The translations under genes and the position numbers were made by a program. The notes beneath the pieces were generated by a model. The model saw only the letters and a program-made list of their open reading frames with translations. It searched no databases and was not told the DNA's origin. From Manihot esculenta (taxonomy: Eukaryota; Streptophyta; Magnoliopsida; Malpighiales; Euphorbiaceae), in assembly GCF_001659605.2 (NCBI RefSeq), contig NC_035161.2, forward strand, positions 6,210,662 to 6,274,661: 64,000 nt of DNA. The letters run 5' to 3'. This document shows, piece by piece, positions 25,298 to 37,700 of the stretch (position 1 is the first letter of the stretch; each line of letters begins with the position of its first letter).

Positions 25298-25746
25298 ATG
25301 ATCTGAGATCCAGAAAAAAGTAGGGTTTCTGTGTACATGAGAAAATTTAGTCTAAGTGGGTCGTGCTTCTCTCTTTTATTCCTTTTTTCCTTGTCCTTTA
25401 GTGACGCATAACCGCGACTCTACTACAATACCACCTATCACTGTCACACAAAGTTGTACGTATGGGCGTACCTGTCTGTCCATCCTCGTGAGACGGCCAT
25501 TTAATTCCCTTCCGGCGCCTATGCTGATAGGGTCGCGACATAGCTGGATTTGCTCTCCTACTCCCCGTTATGTTAGATGAGCGGTGTTCCTCTCTGATGA
25601 GCCTGGACCCTCAGTCAGCCTGACCTGCTTCAACCGCAAGTTGGGTGGTATGCTAATGGGTCAGTTTATATAGTGAGCTCTAATGGATTTTGACTCTTCT
25701 TCTAGGCTCGACCTCGACTTGAGTGAGAATGACCCGGCGGTCATCA
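25296..25746 (-). repeat. Element A right LTR (5' LTR on the sense strand)
   Basis: About 451 bp. It matches the left LTR except at the inner edge, which reads GGATGATCT where the left copy has TGATGATCT. The outer end GGTCATCA is followed by ATCTT, the target duplication. Confidence 0.85.
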
Positions 25747-25751
25747 ATCTT

Positions 25752-27379
25752 ATTTAATATAAAATAATTTAATTATTTTAATATAAAAATTTAATTTAAA
25801 ATATAATTAAAATCACACATAATCTTATAATAATTTATTTTTTTTATAAAGTGTTTCGGCAGAAACATTAAAGTTACATTAAATATTGAAATTAACAAAA
25901 TTAATTAAATTTAATTTTTAATTTATATAAAACTAGTTGTTTGCTCGCATGCCGTGTGTGAGTGTTAAAATATATTCTTTTTATTTTATAATTTTTATCT
26001 TTTTTTTAATTATCTCAAAATTATTATCAAAATTTTTTAAAATTATATGAACATATAAATTTATTATTATAATTTTATTTAATTTTATTTTATTTCAAAA
26101 AAATTTCTCAAAATATTTATTGGTATTTAATAAAGTTTAATATATTTAAAATGAATATAATTGAGAAGTTAATAAAAAAATTATATTTCTTATGAAAAAT
26201 AAAATGGATAAAATTATAAAATGAAAAAATATTATATTACTATTATATAGGATAATATAAAGTTATTTTATAAAAAAATATAAAATTATTTAATAAAATA
26301 ATATTTTTCTATATGAATTCATTTGGCTTACTAAAAAAACAAAATATTTTCTCTTCTATATCTAAATTATCTTTTAAAATTTAAAATAATATATAAAAAA
26401 ACTATTGATTAAATTTTTAAATTAAAGAATTTCAACATAAGAAAACAGAACTGCGTGAAAAATTACAGAAAATGAAGATTATACTAATGCAGTCTAGTAT
26501 TCTATATAAAATGAACATATAAATGTTACAATTTTTATAAAAAATAAAGAGATTAAAATTATTATAATCATTAATATAATATATTATAATAATTCAAATT
26601 CAAATAATTTAATTGTTCAAAATTTGTAAATTAGAAATACTATTTTATTTTTTGTTATACTTTAATTATTTATATTTTTTTATAAATTATTTAAATTTTA
26701 AATAAAATTATAATTTGATAATATTTTATGAAATTAATTCTATTAATTTTTTAATTATTTTATATTTTATCACAATTAATATTTTTTTAATAAATTTAAT
26801 CGATTATATATATTTATCCTATATAATTATTCACATTAGAAGAATAAAAATATATAACATTTGCTAATTAAATTATATTAGATGTAATTTTAAAAATTGT
26901 CAAATTAATAAACTAACATTATTATGAGATAGTAAAAAAATTCTTACATAATATTTTCTTATGCATTTATATATATATTGATAATGATTTATTTTATTAT
27001 TTAAATATTTTTTATACGGTAGTTATTCAATTTATATAAATATATTTTAATATATATTTTAATATATATAAATATATTTTAATTTATATATTTATATTTA
27101 ATTTATATAATGCTTTAAAAAAATATTTAATTTATATAAATATATTTTAATATTTTATTTATTATTAAAATAAAAATACAATAATTTTTTAATAATAAAA
27201 TACAATAAAACTTTTATTACAATCTTAATAATATATTACATTAAAGAGTATTAGATACTTAAAAGGTTAGTAACAAATAATATAATAAATTGTATTTAAT
27301 GTATTAAAAATAGAAAATTAAAAAAATTATATATTAATAGTGATAATAAAAATAATAAAATATATTTAATTATTATTTT
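25752..27379. other. AT-rich intergenic DNA
   Basis: Almost pure A/T low-complexity sequence with no coding frame. Short runs of repeated taatttatataaatatattt occur near 27020-27145. Confidence 0.5.
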
Positions 27380-27429
27380 ATATAGAAATTGAAGGACTGA
27401 TGTTCAAATTTTTTAAAAGAGTTTGAAAC

Positions 27430-28155
27430 TTTTGGATAAAAAAAGAGAGATCATACGATTAGTAAATGACCCAAAAGATGATAAAACGAGGTGACGACCG
27501 GTTGACGGGGTGATTTGCTGAAAGGCCGACCTACCAGAAGGAGGACTAATTTACTTAATGGAAACAGGGTTTAAGTAAGACTTGCCTGATAAAAGAAATG
27601 TCAGAATGCTCTAAAGCTCAGAATGCACAGATTTTTTAACATGCTCGAAATGTCTGAAAGGATTAAAATCAACAACAGCGTTTTGTTTAACCGATTTATT
27701 TAAAAGAACTGAGAGACTTTTTAGTATTTTTATTGGGGTCAAAATTGTTGAGTATGCTATTTAAGGAGTAAACGTTAATCTGTTTTTGATATGCGAAGTG
27801 TGAAAAAAAATGTGAAGTACGAAAAGTGAAAAAGCGTTATAATCGTTTTTTCTCTGACATTTGTTGATTTGTAATCGAGTATGATTGTTTTCTTTTCTGT
27901 AACTTATCGTGAATAAATGATTTTTTTTTCCGAGACGTAAGAGGATTCTCAAAAAATTGATTGGAACTCATAAAATTTATTTGTGTTTTTCTGTAACTCA
28001 TCGTGAATAAAGGATTTTCTCTTTCGAGACGTAAAAGAATTCTCAAAAAATCGATTGGAACTAGTAAAATCTCTGTATTTTTTTCTCTATTTTTTTATTT
28101 TTTTATTTTCTATTACGTGAGTGACTGAGAATCAAAGTTTAAATCTCACAATAAA
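27430..28155 (+). mobile_element. Probable LTR remnant with adjacent primer-binding-site-like motif
   Basis: A mixed-composition island in AT-rich DNA. A direct duplication of about 76-80 bp (copies near 27895-27975 and 27985-28065; ctgtaact.atcgtgaataaa and cgagacgtaa) lies near its right end. The right edge, aaatctcacaata, is followed by tgatatcagaacagcc at 28156-28171. That resembles the TGGTATCAGAGC primer-binding site complementary to initiator tRNA-Met. No internal region follows. The left boundary is uncertain. Confidence 0.4.
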
Positions 28156-28171
28156 TGATATCAGAACAGCC

Positions 28172-29477
28172 ACAACAGAAAAAATATATATATATATAAA
28201 ATTATAAATTTATGTAATATGTCAATAATTTTTTATATATTTATTATTATTCACATGAGTGGTGAAAAATATGTAGTATCAATTAATTAATAATATTAGT
28301 TATAATATTTTTTTCATTTATTTATTATTAAAAATAAAAATAATATATATATTAAACTTTTTATTTTAATGTGATTAATATATTATATTAAAAAATTATA
28401 AGAAATTAAAAAATCACGTAATAATAATAATAATAAATTAAAAAATTATATATAAATTATAATATGAAAATATAATTTAAAAATAAAAATAAAAATAAAA
28501 TATATTATTTATCCATTTTTCCAAACTTATCCAGTTATATATATATATAATATTAATTTATAAAAGAAAGAGTTGAGTATTAGATGACCAGCCTTGTCAT
28601 CATAGCTATTGAGAGGTTTAATATGTTCCCCTTTTGAAGACAAACTATATCTGTGTGTTCAATCAATGAAGAAAATAAGAAAATTTAATTAAATTAAGAG
28701 AAAAACAAAGTGGGAATCTCTAGTTTTCCACATCAATACATAACGTAACACAATGTGATTTCTCTTTCCATGAATTGGGATTTGACAAAATCTTCAACTT
28801 ATGAATTGTGTTTAATGAAAGCAATTGATAATCTTTGGTTTCTTTTCTTTCTTTTTTATTTGCTCCCAAATTAAGCAATTTCTTCTTTTTTGTTTTTGCT
28901 GTCATTTGGACCTTATCAACTTTTTGCTTGACATGATGGATAGAATTTATCTCATTAATATTGAATTTCTCTTTAAAAAAATTAGTATCTATAATAATTA
29001 TATATTAACTATTAATTATTAATTATAATAAAATTTATTATAATTAATAAAATATAAATAAATAAAATATATGTGAAAATTGCTCCAAATTAATATTATA
29101 TATATTAATTTATTTTAAATTTGATTAAAATTTATTTTAAATTACCTGTTTCAAATTTAATTATTATTATCCGAATAAAAAGAAAACTCATTTAATCTTA
29201 TATATTTTAATTAATAACTTATATAAAAATACTTTTCATTAATATTTTTCATTTAAATAATTTTATTATTTTTAAAAATTATTAAATTATTAAATTTAAA
29301 AATAATATAACTTTTTCATAAATATTATTATAAAATATATATTTTATATTAATTTAAATATTTATAAATACCCGATATATAAAACTCGAATCCATTTCAA
29401 ATTTGACTATAATTATTTAAAACCGTCGTATTGAATACTCAATAATATTCAAATCTGTTGCCATTCTTTTTTTTTAA
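28172..29477. other. AT-rich intergenic DNA
   Basis: No gene is recognised. Short TA microsatellites occur at about 28182-28197 and 28535-28550. Confidence 0.45.
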
Positions 29478-29850
29478 GTAAAACTATTGATTGTGTTAAT
29501 AAAATTTTATCAAATAAAAAAAAGGTATCATTTCAAACAAAAATATGATTATACCTAATAGATTCTCTAATCAAAGTATGAGCAGTTAGAGTAGCATTAC
29601 GACGAATCCATCTAATATAAATATCAGTTCTAAAGTCTAATAAAGATTTACAATTATTCAAAATTAAATCATCGAATAAGATAATTTGACAAAAATGCTT
29701 CTCAAATATCTGTCTAAACCTTGTATAAAATAATTTGATAAAAATATTCCTTTCTACGAGATAAAACTCAAATAAAGTTTTAAAACTGACGTTGTCGTTA
29801 TGAATTCAAAAGCTCATAATAATTGGTAAACTTAAATCCGTTGGTATTCT
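29478..29850 (-). mobile_element. LINE-derived fragment (RNase H-like tail), copy 1
   Basis: Reading the minus strand, this matches the plus-strand fragment at 45250-45545 phrase by phrase: ttatctcgtagaa, tatcaaattat, agacagatatttgagaagca, tctttattagacttta, actcatactttg and agagaatctat. One frame gives RWIRRNATLTAHTLIRESI, which resembles the end of the RNase H domain of plant LINE polyproteins. It is badly decayed. Confidence 0.5.
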
Positions 29851-30362
29851 AAAGATTTAATGACAATAATAAAATTGTTAAATTATATTATAAAAATTAT
29901 TATTTTTAAGATTGTAAATCCTTAAATTATGATTAATAGTGGAAGCTAATCATGTGGAAGAAGAAAAAAAAAAACTTTTGGCTTGATAAGACCTCCTCCA
30001 TTATCTCAATTTTCTTTCACCACCTTGGGTAAATAATTGAGGAATTTTTTTTTTAATAAAAAAACTTTTAGTATAAGAAAATTTTCTATTAGAGTTTGAT
30101 GATTCAATTTTTCATAATTATAATCTTATCATATCCAAAATGATTAGTGTAGTTAATGAGAATTATGAGTTTTTTCTAATTAAAAATAGTTCAACTCTAT
30201 TATGAATACACTAACTCAATACCAAAATATTGTACTTCAAAATTATTAAAAAATAATTTAATCTCAATGAATGGACAATGATATCTAGACATATAAAAGA
30301 ATTTTTTTCTTATAATTTGCTTAATTAAATACCAAAATAATAAATTAAATAACCGTAATAAA
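29851..30362. other. AT-rich intergenic DNA
   Basis: Nothing recognised. Confidence 0.45.
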
Positions 30363-30835
30363 AGGGTGAACAGATAAATCGAAAAAATTGATTAAACTAA
30401 ATTAATTTAAAAATTTAGTTCGATTTTTTATACATTTCGATTTGATTCGATTTTTAATTTCTAAAATTTCAGTTATTTCAATTTGGTTTGATTTTGATAA
30501 AAAAATAAAAAAAAATTGAATCGAACCGATTAGTGTAATAGTATATTATTTTTAATAATATAGAGAGAATATATCATATTAATGTTAAAATATTTCAAAA
30601 TTTTAAAATACTTCAAAATTTTAAAATACTAAAAATAAAGTTTAAAAAATAAAAAATTTATTAAAAATTTAAATAGATTAAATCGAACCGAATCGAATTG
30701 AATCAGACTGATTTAATTCAATTCGATTTCTATTTAAAATCAGTTCGATTTGATTTTATATAAATAGTAAAACTTTAATTTTTAATTTATTTAATTTGAT
30801 TTGATTTTAAACCAAACCGACTGAATGATAACTCT
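30363..30835 (-). mobile_element. MITE-like element, family 1, copy 5 (inverted)
   Basis: About 470 bp. It begins gggtgaacagataaatcg and ends aaccaaaccgactgaatgat, with the shared AT-rich core. A short local duplication (caaaattttaaaatact) occurs in the middle. Confidence 0.6.
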
Positions 30836-30997
30836 AATTATTATAATATTAAATCAACATTTAATATATTTCTTTTGAAGAGAGGGAGGGTCTCATACAC
30901 CATATTTGAGTGGAGGTTTCAAAAGGATTTTCTAAGATTCTCTACTCTTCGAGACAGTTGAAAGGTGTTGAGATTGCTCACTAACGTTAATTTTGGA

Positions 30998-31420
30998 CAG
31001 AGTGAGTATTCGCTCGATTCGATTTATAATTAAACTGAATTAAATAAATAAAAATGAAAATTTTAATATTTATAAAAATTAAATCAAATTAATTTTAATA
31101 AAAAACTAAATCGAAATGATAATTCGATTCAATTTAATTTGATCGGTTTAAATTTTTAATAAATTTTTTATTTTTTATATTTTATTTTAATATTTTAAAA
31201 TTTAATTAAAATATTTTCATCTTAATATAATTTAATATCTTTATATTATTAAAAATAATATATTATTATCACTAAATCGATATAGTTTGATTTTTTTAAT
31301 TTTATTTTAATTAAAATTAAATCGAATTAAAATAATTAAAATTTTTAAAATTAAAAATTAAATCAAATTAAAATAAATAAAAAATTAAATTAAAATTTTA
31401 AATTAATTCAGATTTTTATT
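30998..31420 (+). mobile_element. MITE-like element, family 1, copy 6
   Basis: It begins cagagtgagtattcgctcg, has the same orientation as the copy at 11722-12177, and lies about 160 bp from the inverted copy at 30363-30835. The right terminus is eroded. Confidence 0.6.
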
Positions 31421-32125
31421 CTCTCGCCCCCTAATTTTGACATGTTCATAAGCTCTTTGTTTTTTTATCTCTATAATTTTTTTTTATTTTTAGCAGCCTT
31501 GCATGGTGCTTTTCTTAGTGATACTTCCTCCGTGTCAACCAGTAGTTTGTACTTAGATTAAAAATTAAAAATTTTTAAAATATTTTTAAAATATTTAATT
31601 GATTTAATTTAAAATTAAATTAAATTAAATTAAATAAATTAAAATTACAATTTTTTAAAATATTTTTTAATATTTAATAAAATATAATATTTTTAAAATA
31701 AATATAATTAAAAAATTAATAAAATTATTTTTAATATATATAAAAAATAAAATAAATAAAAATTATAAAACGAAAATAATAATAATTTACCTAACCTAAA
31801 TTATTTAAACGGTTGCATGTTTACTCACTTGATAAGTTCAAGTATGAGTTCAGTTATTTTCAATTTTTTATTAAAAAACAATAAATAACAATTCATATTA
31901 TATTTATAATAGAGCATAACGTAATACTAAATTGATAAAATTTAAAATAAAATTCATTAATTTTAAAAAATTTCATCTATTTATTTTTTACTTATTTCCA
32001 ATGAAAATAAATGGAAGATATACAGGTCATAGATCACGGGCTTGTCCCGTTAAGGATAAGATGCCTTTGTTTTTATGTATGAATGCATCCATCAAGTTTT
32101 CAATTTTTATAATAAAAGTATGGGA
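31421..32125. other. AT-rich intergenic DNA
   Basis: No gene or clear repeat. The small open frame at 31932-32156 has no recognisable similarity and ends inside a foldback arm. Confidence 0.4.
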
Positions 32126-33180
32126 AAATCACTTTTTTAGTTCCTTTATAGCGTAATTAATAGATTTGTCTTTCTATTTTTAGAATTCAACACTTTCGTC
32201 TTTAAGATTTAATTCCATCAAAATTCAAGGTCTTTCTGTCAAAAGATTATGTTAAGTCAATAATTTTCACTTGGTTAAAGGAAAGATAATAAATATAATT
32301 TAAAAAATATCCTTATCAATAATAAAATGAGAAATTACTATTTATTTCTTATAGTATGAAAAGATTCGCTATTTAATTCTTCAATTTTAAAAAATATATT
32401 AAAATATTCCTGATATTTTAAAAAGTCTACTAGTTAGTTCCTCTATTAATTTTATCACTAAATATTTTATAATTTAATCCCTATAGTTTAGAAAAAATTA
32501 TTATTTGGTCCCTCAAATTATTAAAAAATTTACTAATTAATCTCTCTATATCAGGGGTATTTTAGTTTTTTTTTTAGAATACTTAACGACTAAAATTAAT
32601 GAAAAGACTTACTAGTAGACTTTTTAAAATGTTAAAAATATTTTAATAAATTTTTCAAATGGCGAGCATCGACAGCTAATGATATCACAAAAGCAATTTA
32701 TATTAAGTTTTAACTTTTAATTCTTAATAATTTAAATTTTATATATTTTAATTTTTATTATCTTTACGGAATTTGAATTTTAAATTTATTAAATTTTTTA
32801 TTTATTTATGGAGATTGAGTTTGAGATTTTCTTCCTTGAATTTTGATGAAATTAAATTTCAGAAACTAAAGTGTTGAATTCAAAAAATAGAGGGACAAGT
32901 ATATTAATTATATAATATTTTAGGGACGAAAATATATTTTTTCCTTCAATTCTTTGAGAGAGGGACCTATAAATTTATAAAAATTAAATTTTAAGGATTA
33001 AAGTATTGGATTCTAGAAAGGGTAGTTCGGTCATTTTTTCTGTCACTAACGGTATTTTTGACAGAAGGGCCTCTAATTTTGACGGAATTAAATCTCAGAG
33101 ATGAAAGTGTTGGGTTCTAAAAATAGAGAGACGAATTCGTTAATTACGCTATAATACCGAAACTAAAAAGTAATTTTTTC
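32126..33180. repeat. Large foldback element with a family 2 MITE inside
   Basis: Arms at about 32126-32245 and 33040-33180 are inverted copies. The left has atagcgtaattaatagatttg, ctatttttagaattcaacac and agatttaattcc. The right has the complements (cgaattcgttaattacgctat, gtgttgggttctaaaaatag, ggaattaaatct). A further diverged inverted block lies at 32820-32990. The family 2 MITE sits at about 32330-32665. Confidence 0.6.
32330..32665. mobile_element. Foldback MITE, family 2, copy 3
   Basis: It shares taaaaagtctactagttagttcctctattaa and its inverted counterpart (gacttactagtagactttttaaaa) with the copies at 1845-2165 and 4395-4790. Confidence 0.55.
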
Positions 33181-34793
33181 TAAAAGTATTTTGATTTTTT
33201 TATTTTTTATTACCAAACAGTTATTTAACATATTTGTGGGTTAATTAAAAAAAAAATGTTATTTAAAAATTTTTTGTATTACATTATTTTTATAATTAAC
33301 TCATACTATGTTGTTTGAATAAAAAATTATATTAAAAAAATTATTACAATTAAATAATAAAAAATAAAATTTTCAGCAAATAATTTTTTGTTATTTTTTT
33401 ATTGAAACAAAAGGGCCATTGCATTTATTTATCATCCGTTCATCGAACCTAATATCTGACAAGAAAATGCCAACTGCATCACTAAAAAAAAAAAAAAATT
33501 GAAAAATGCTATTCAAATAAATAAATAAACAAATTCCCCAATAGTCTGTCCCTCTCCTAGGGCCTTATCGCCATCTCTCACCCTCTGTTAGGTCACTCTC
33601 CTTCCGCTCTGCCATTGCATATGGTGAAAATCCCGTTTTGTCTTTGGTTTCAAACTTATGCTTATAATCTTCTTTTCCATTTTTTTTTCAAAAAATACAT
33701 AAATAAGAAAATTTATTATGTAATATTTATATTATAGAATTATAAAAATATAAGTAGAATTTAAATTTATTTATTTATATAATATTAATTTTAATTTATT
33801 CAACGAAATTATTCGTAAATTTAATCATAAATTTAAAAATAAATTGAATTTATAAATTTTAATGTACTAAATATTATAAAGTTTAATATTTATTTATTTA
33901 TTAAATGAGTTTAAATGAATTTAAAAATTAAATTTGAATTTTAATAATTTTTTTAATAGAATGATTAAATATTTAAATTTTATAAAATATAAAATTTTTA
34001 ATCAAATAAATTTGAAATGGGATAAAATAGGTGATTTTATAAAAGTTCACAAACTTAATAGTATTTTTAAAAAAAAAAAAAAAAAAAGAAATTACTGCTG
34101 GCAATTGGTGAGAAGAGAAGCTTTTGAAAAGAGAGAGGGAGAGGTAGTTGGCAATTACAAAAGTGAAACTAATGAACTGTCTGCTGCAGGAGGCAGTGGG
34201 TTGTATGGCACATGATTTGCCCAGAGAAAAAAGGTGACTCTACAAGCACCAAATCTAAAAGTAAACACACAGCTTGCTCGGTAATTATAGCCATCAAGCC
34301 AAAAACATTATCTCTCTCTCTCTGTCAGATCCTTGTTTGCTCAAGTTGAAAGAAAAAGAAAAGGCTTTTGCTTGAATAGAAACAAAGAGATAAAATCCCA
34401 AATCCAAAATCAGTCTTCCTCATCCTCCTTTTCATTCCTTTTCACCTTCCAAAACCTTTGGGTATGATTTGAGTAAACCAGACAAAGGTTTCCTTATTCT
34501 CCATTTTCTATTCACTCCCAGCAAATTTGCTCCTTTTTCATGCTTTTTCTCTTTCCCATCTCTCTTTGATTAGAGTTAGGCCCATTACAATGATGGCCTC
34601 GCATGGACCTTTTGTTTTGGTTGGTAATGCAGTGGAGTGAATGGTCTTTACTGTTTCTTCCTTGACAAATGTGGGAAAGTGAAGGAAAAATAAGTAAAAT
34701 CCAAGTCATTTTTTTTTCTTGAGGTTTTTTCTTTTTGGTTTTTACCCAATTATATATTTTCGCTCCTGGGTTGTTGCTGCATTTAGGCTAACA
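33181..34793. other. Intergenic DNA and 5' flank/leader of the PAT22-like gene
   Basis: AT-rich to about 34080, where an A-run of about 19 occurs. It then becomes mixed composition with a (TC)n microsatellite at about 34311-34325 and several TTCTTCC-type pyrimidine patches. The last 400-500 bp before the ATG at 34794 probably hold the promoter and 5' UTR. I could not place a transcription start. Confidence 0.4.
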
Positions 34794-37700
34794 ATGAGGA
34801 AGCATGGATGGCAACTTCCCTATCACCCCCTTCAGGTACTTCTTCTTTGAATTTGTTCTTCTATTTTCTTGTTATTATGTTTGTTACTTATTGTCGTTAT
34901 TTTGTTTGTTTAATTTTCCCTGTGAAGGTGGTGGCTGTTTCTGTGTTTCTTGCTTTGGGGTTTGCTTTTTATGTGTTCTTTGCTCCATTTGTTGGGAAGA
35001 AGGTATTTCAATATATTGTGATGGGAATCTACACTCCTTTGGTAAGCTATTTCTCATCTTTCCTTTTTTTTTGTGTGTTAGTTGAATAATCTTCTAGTAG
35101 GTTGAACAACTGAGATCTGTGCCTTCTTTGCTTGTTGATTCCGATGCATATGTTTGTTCTATGTCCTCTGTGATTTGATTTTCTTTTCCAACTACAGTTG
35201 TGTTTAATTTTTGTTCTTGATTTCATAGATCCTTGTGTATGAGACCATATTTACTTTAGTTGATAAGGGAAAATAACTTGCTTGTATTTTGTTCATCGTG
35301 ACTACTAACTCTATACCACATGTATTTTAATTCTGTTTTATTGAAGATCTGATTTTCTCACTTGTTTAGACAGCAACTGTAGTGTAAATTTCCTCAGAAT
35401 ACTATCTCTATAATGCTTTTTTGGGTTAAGAAACTTGGGATGTTTTCCAAGTGTATTTCTCACTGTGAGTCCCAAATTTGCTTTTACAGGAAAAAAGCAC
35501 CATATTCTAATACTCTCTAACTAATATATTTAAAACAATTTTTTTCTCCATAACAGCTCCAACAACAATGTCAAACAAACACTAGAGCAACTTCTTAATT
35601 GTGGTCAAACTTGGCCCTTTCCTTCGTAGTTAATTCTTATATTTTAAAATTGCTCTAAATGTCAAATTCTTCCTCAATTTCGTTTTGAAACTTTATAGTC
35701 AAAGTAAAAAATCTATTATTTTCAACAATGCATTCTTTCATGGTATAGTGAATTGAAGCAAAAATGAAAATTTAAGGACTTAATTGCACAAATTGAATGT
35801 TCAAGGGCCACATTTGGAACATTGTGAGTTTGAGGACCAGATTTAGATGCTTCTACTTGGAATTGACAATGGTTAATTATCAAACTTCTGTTGCAGCCAA
35901 CATAAAGTTCTGATTTTATATATAAGGTGCCAATGATAAATTTCAATGTTTGACTTTGTGTTTCCATTTTACTTGTGGCATCTACTGCTTGGAACTTGAC
36001 ATCTATTTTCTTTTCAGATTACATGTGTCTTTGGCCTATATATTTGGTGTGCGGCGGCTGATCCTGCAGACCCTGGAGTTTTTAGGTCCAAAAAGTATCT
36101 CAACGTTCCACATGATGGAAAGCATGCCCAACAAAAGGATTCTAAACTAGGTGTAGGAGGGGAGTCAACTTCATCAATGCATGATGCAAATGCTTCCACT
36201 GTCGAGGGTAAATCTCCAAATAAGGGATCAGAGGTTGCAGATGCAACTCTGAAAATGTCCAATACTGATTTTGAGCAGAAGAATGCAACATCAGGAAATT
36301 CATCTTGCCTCCTTTGGGCTTTGTTTCCATGTGCTCTTATATGCAATTTGTGTGGTTCGCTTGATGAATCTTCATCACAACAGATGAGTGAAGATGGCAT
36401 GTTCTATTGCAGTTTGTGTGAAGTTGAGGTTGGTATAACTTCCAAATCAGTTGCTTTCTGTTAACTTCACAAAATTCAAAATTTTTCTTCCTCTTTTGTA
36501 ATCTATGATAACCTAGAGAAAGGGTCTATTCATTTGTCTTTGAGATGATTTAAATAAGGTAATGTAGGAATTTTTAAGTTCTGCCAAGCAGATCACCTTA
36601 TAAAAGTTATCTGTTTATGTGATTCATCTGCAGATATTAAGTTCACAGGCCTTACTTGTATCTAAATTATTGATTTTCAGATCTATCATATTACTTTAGC
36701 ATCAGATTATAAAAAGTTTATGCTTATCAAATTATTACCCTGACCAGGTTTTCAAGTACAGCAAGCACTGTAGAGTTTGTGATAAGTGTGTGGACTGTTT
36801 TGATCATCACTGCAGGGTACAAAGGATCTTGACTGCTGGACGTTTCCATTCTTATTTTGACTTGTTCTTATATTTCTTTAGTTCACTTGTCCATACTTTT
36901 GCAGTGGCTTAACAACTGTATAGGCAAGCGGAATTACAGACAGTTTTTCACCCTAATGGTTTCTGCTCTCCTCTTGGTAAGCTCAAGTCTCAATTCTGCC
37001 TTACCTGGAATCTTCAAATGGTCAGGCCAGTCATCAACAAATTGCAACTGCAAATCCTGTATTAAACTGTTGAAAGTTCATGGATTCTTCGTGTCTCAAA
37101 TACTTCCATCCTTCCCAATGCAAATTTCTTCATCCCTTTTATGATGAGACATAATCCATCATTGACCATTTGTGTAAAGGACCTTCAACATTCCCACCGA
37201 ATTATTTCCAGAACATTCAGTCATGATTTTAACCCTTTTTCATAGAATCCTCTAGTTGCTATGCAACATTGCTTTGTTGTGGCATTGGTGGCTTATGCCT
37301 TTTTTTTTTTTACTCAATTTTTGCCCAAATTAAATCCCAAATTCTTTGACATAGTTTTTGCATCCTGATTTGCTGCTTTGATTTTCCCAAGCGAGATTGG
37401 CAGGACTGAAGATCACCAGAGTAAGAATTTTATTTTTCAGTCATTTTCATTTTAATTGATTATTGACAGGTATATACATGGTTTGTGCACCTTGGGCTTG
37501 AGATTGCAGCTTATTCTACAATGGACAACTGGAATCCTTGTACTTGTATGCTGTTTTCTTGAGCGGAAGCGATTCTCTGTGGATATCTCCTCCAAATTAG
37601 GAAGCAGTTTCTCTTTGGTCCCATTTGTTATTGTTGTGGTGAGTTTTGTTTATCTAGCAATATAAAGATCAATAAACCCAATTTATTGCTATTTTACTAG

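Larger units (their letters stand above)
17763..25746 (-). mobile_element. LTR element A: decayed non-autonomous Tat-like Ty3/gypsy element
   Basis: LTRs at 17763-18220 and about 25296-25746 are direct copies with many mismatches. The left LTR begins TGATGATCT and ends GGTCATCA, so its ends are TGATGA/TCATCA. The 5 bp target duplication ATCTT lies at 17758-17762 and 25747-25751. The sense strand is taken as minus because the pyrimidine run just inside the left LTR is a polypurine tract on the minus strand, and because the related element B carries pol on that strand. Inside are a plus-strand (antisense) ORF remnant, a spacer of degenerate ~66 bp repeats and a 71 bp tandem repeat that abuts the right LTR. 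gag, pol and primer-binding site are absent. Two solo LTRs have inserted (19122-20601 and 23425-24851). Confidence 0.85.

Noticed and set aside
36014..36400. Minus-strand 128-codon frame
   Set aside because: Antisense shadow of PAT22 exon 3, where the plus strand has clear conserved protein and splice sites.
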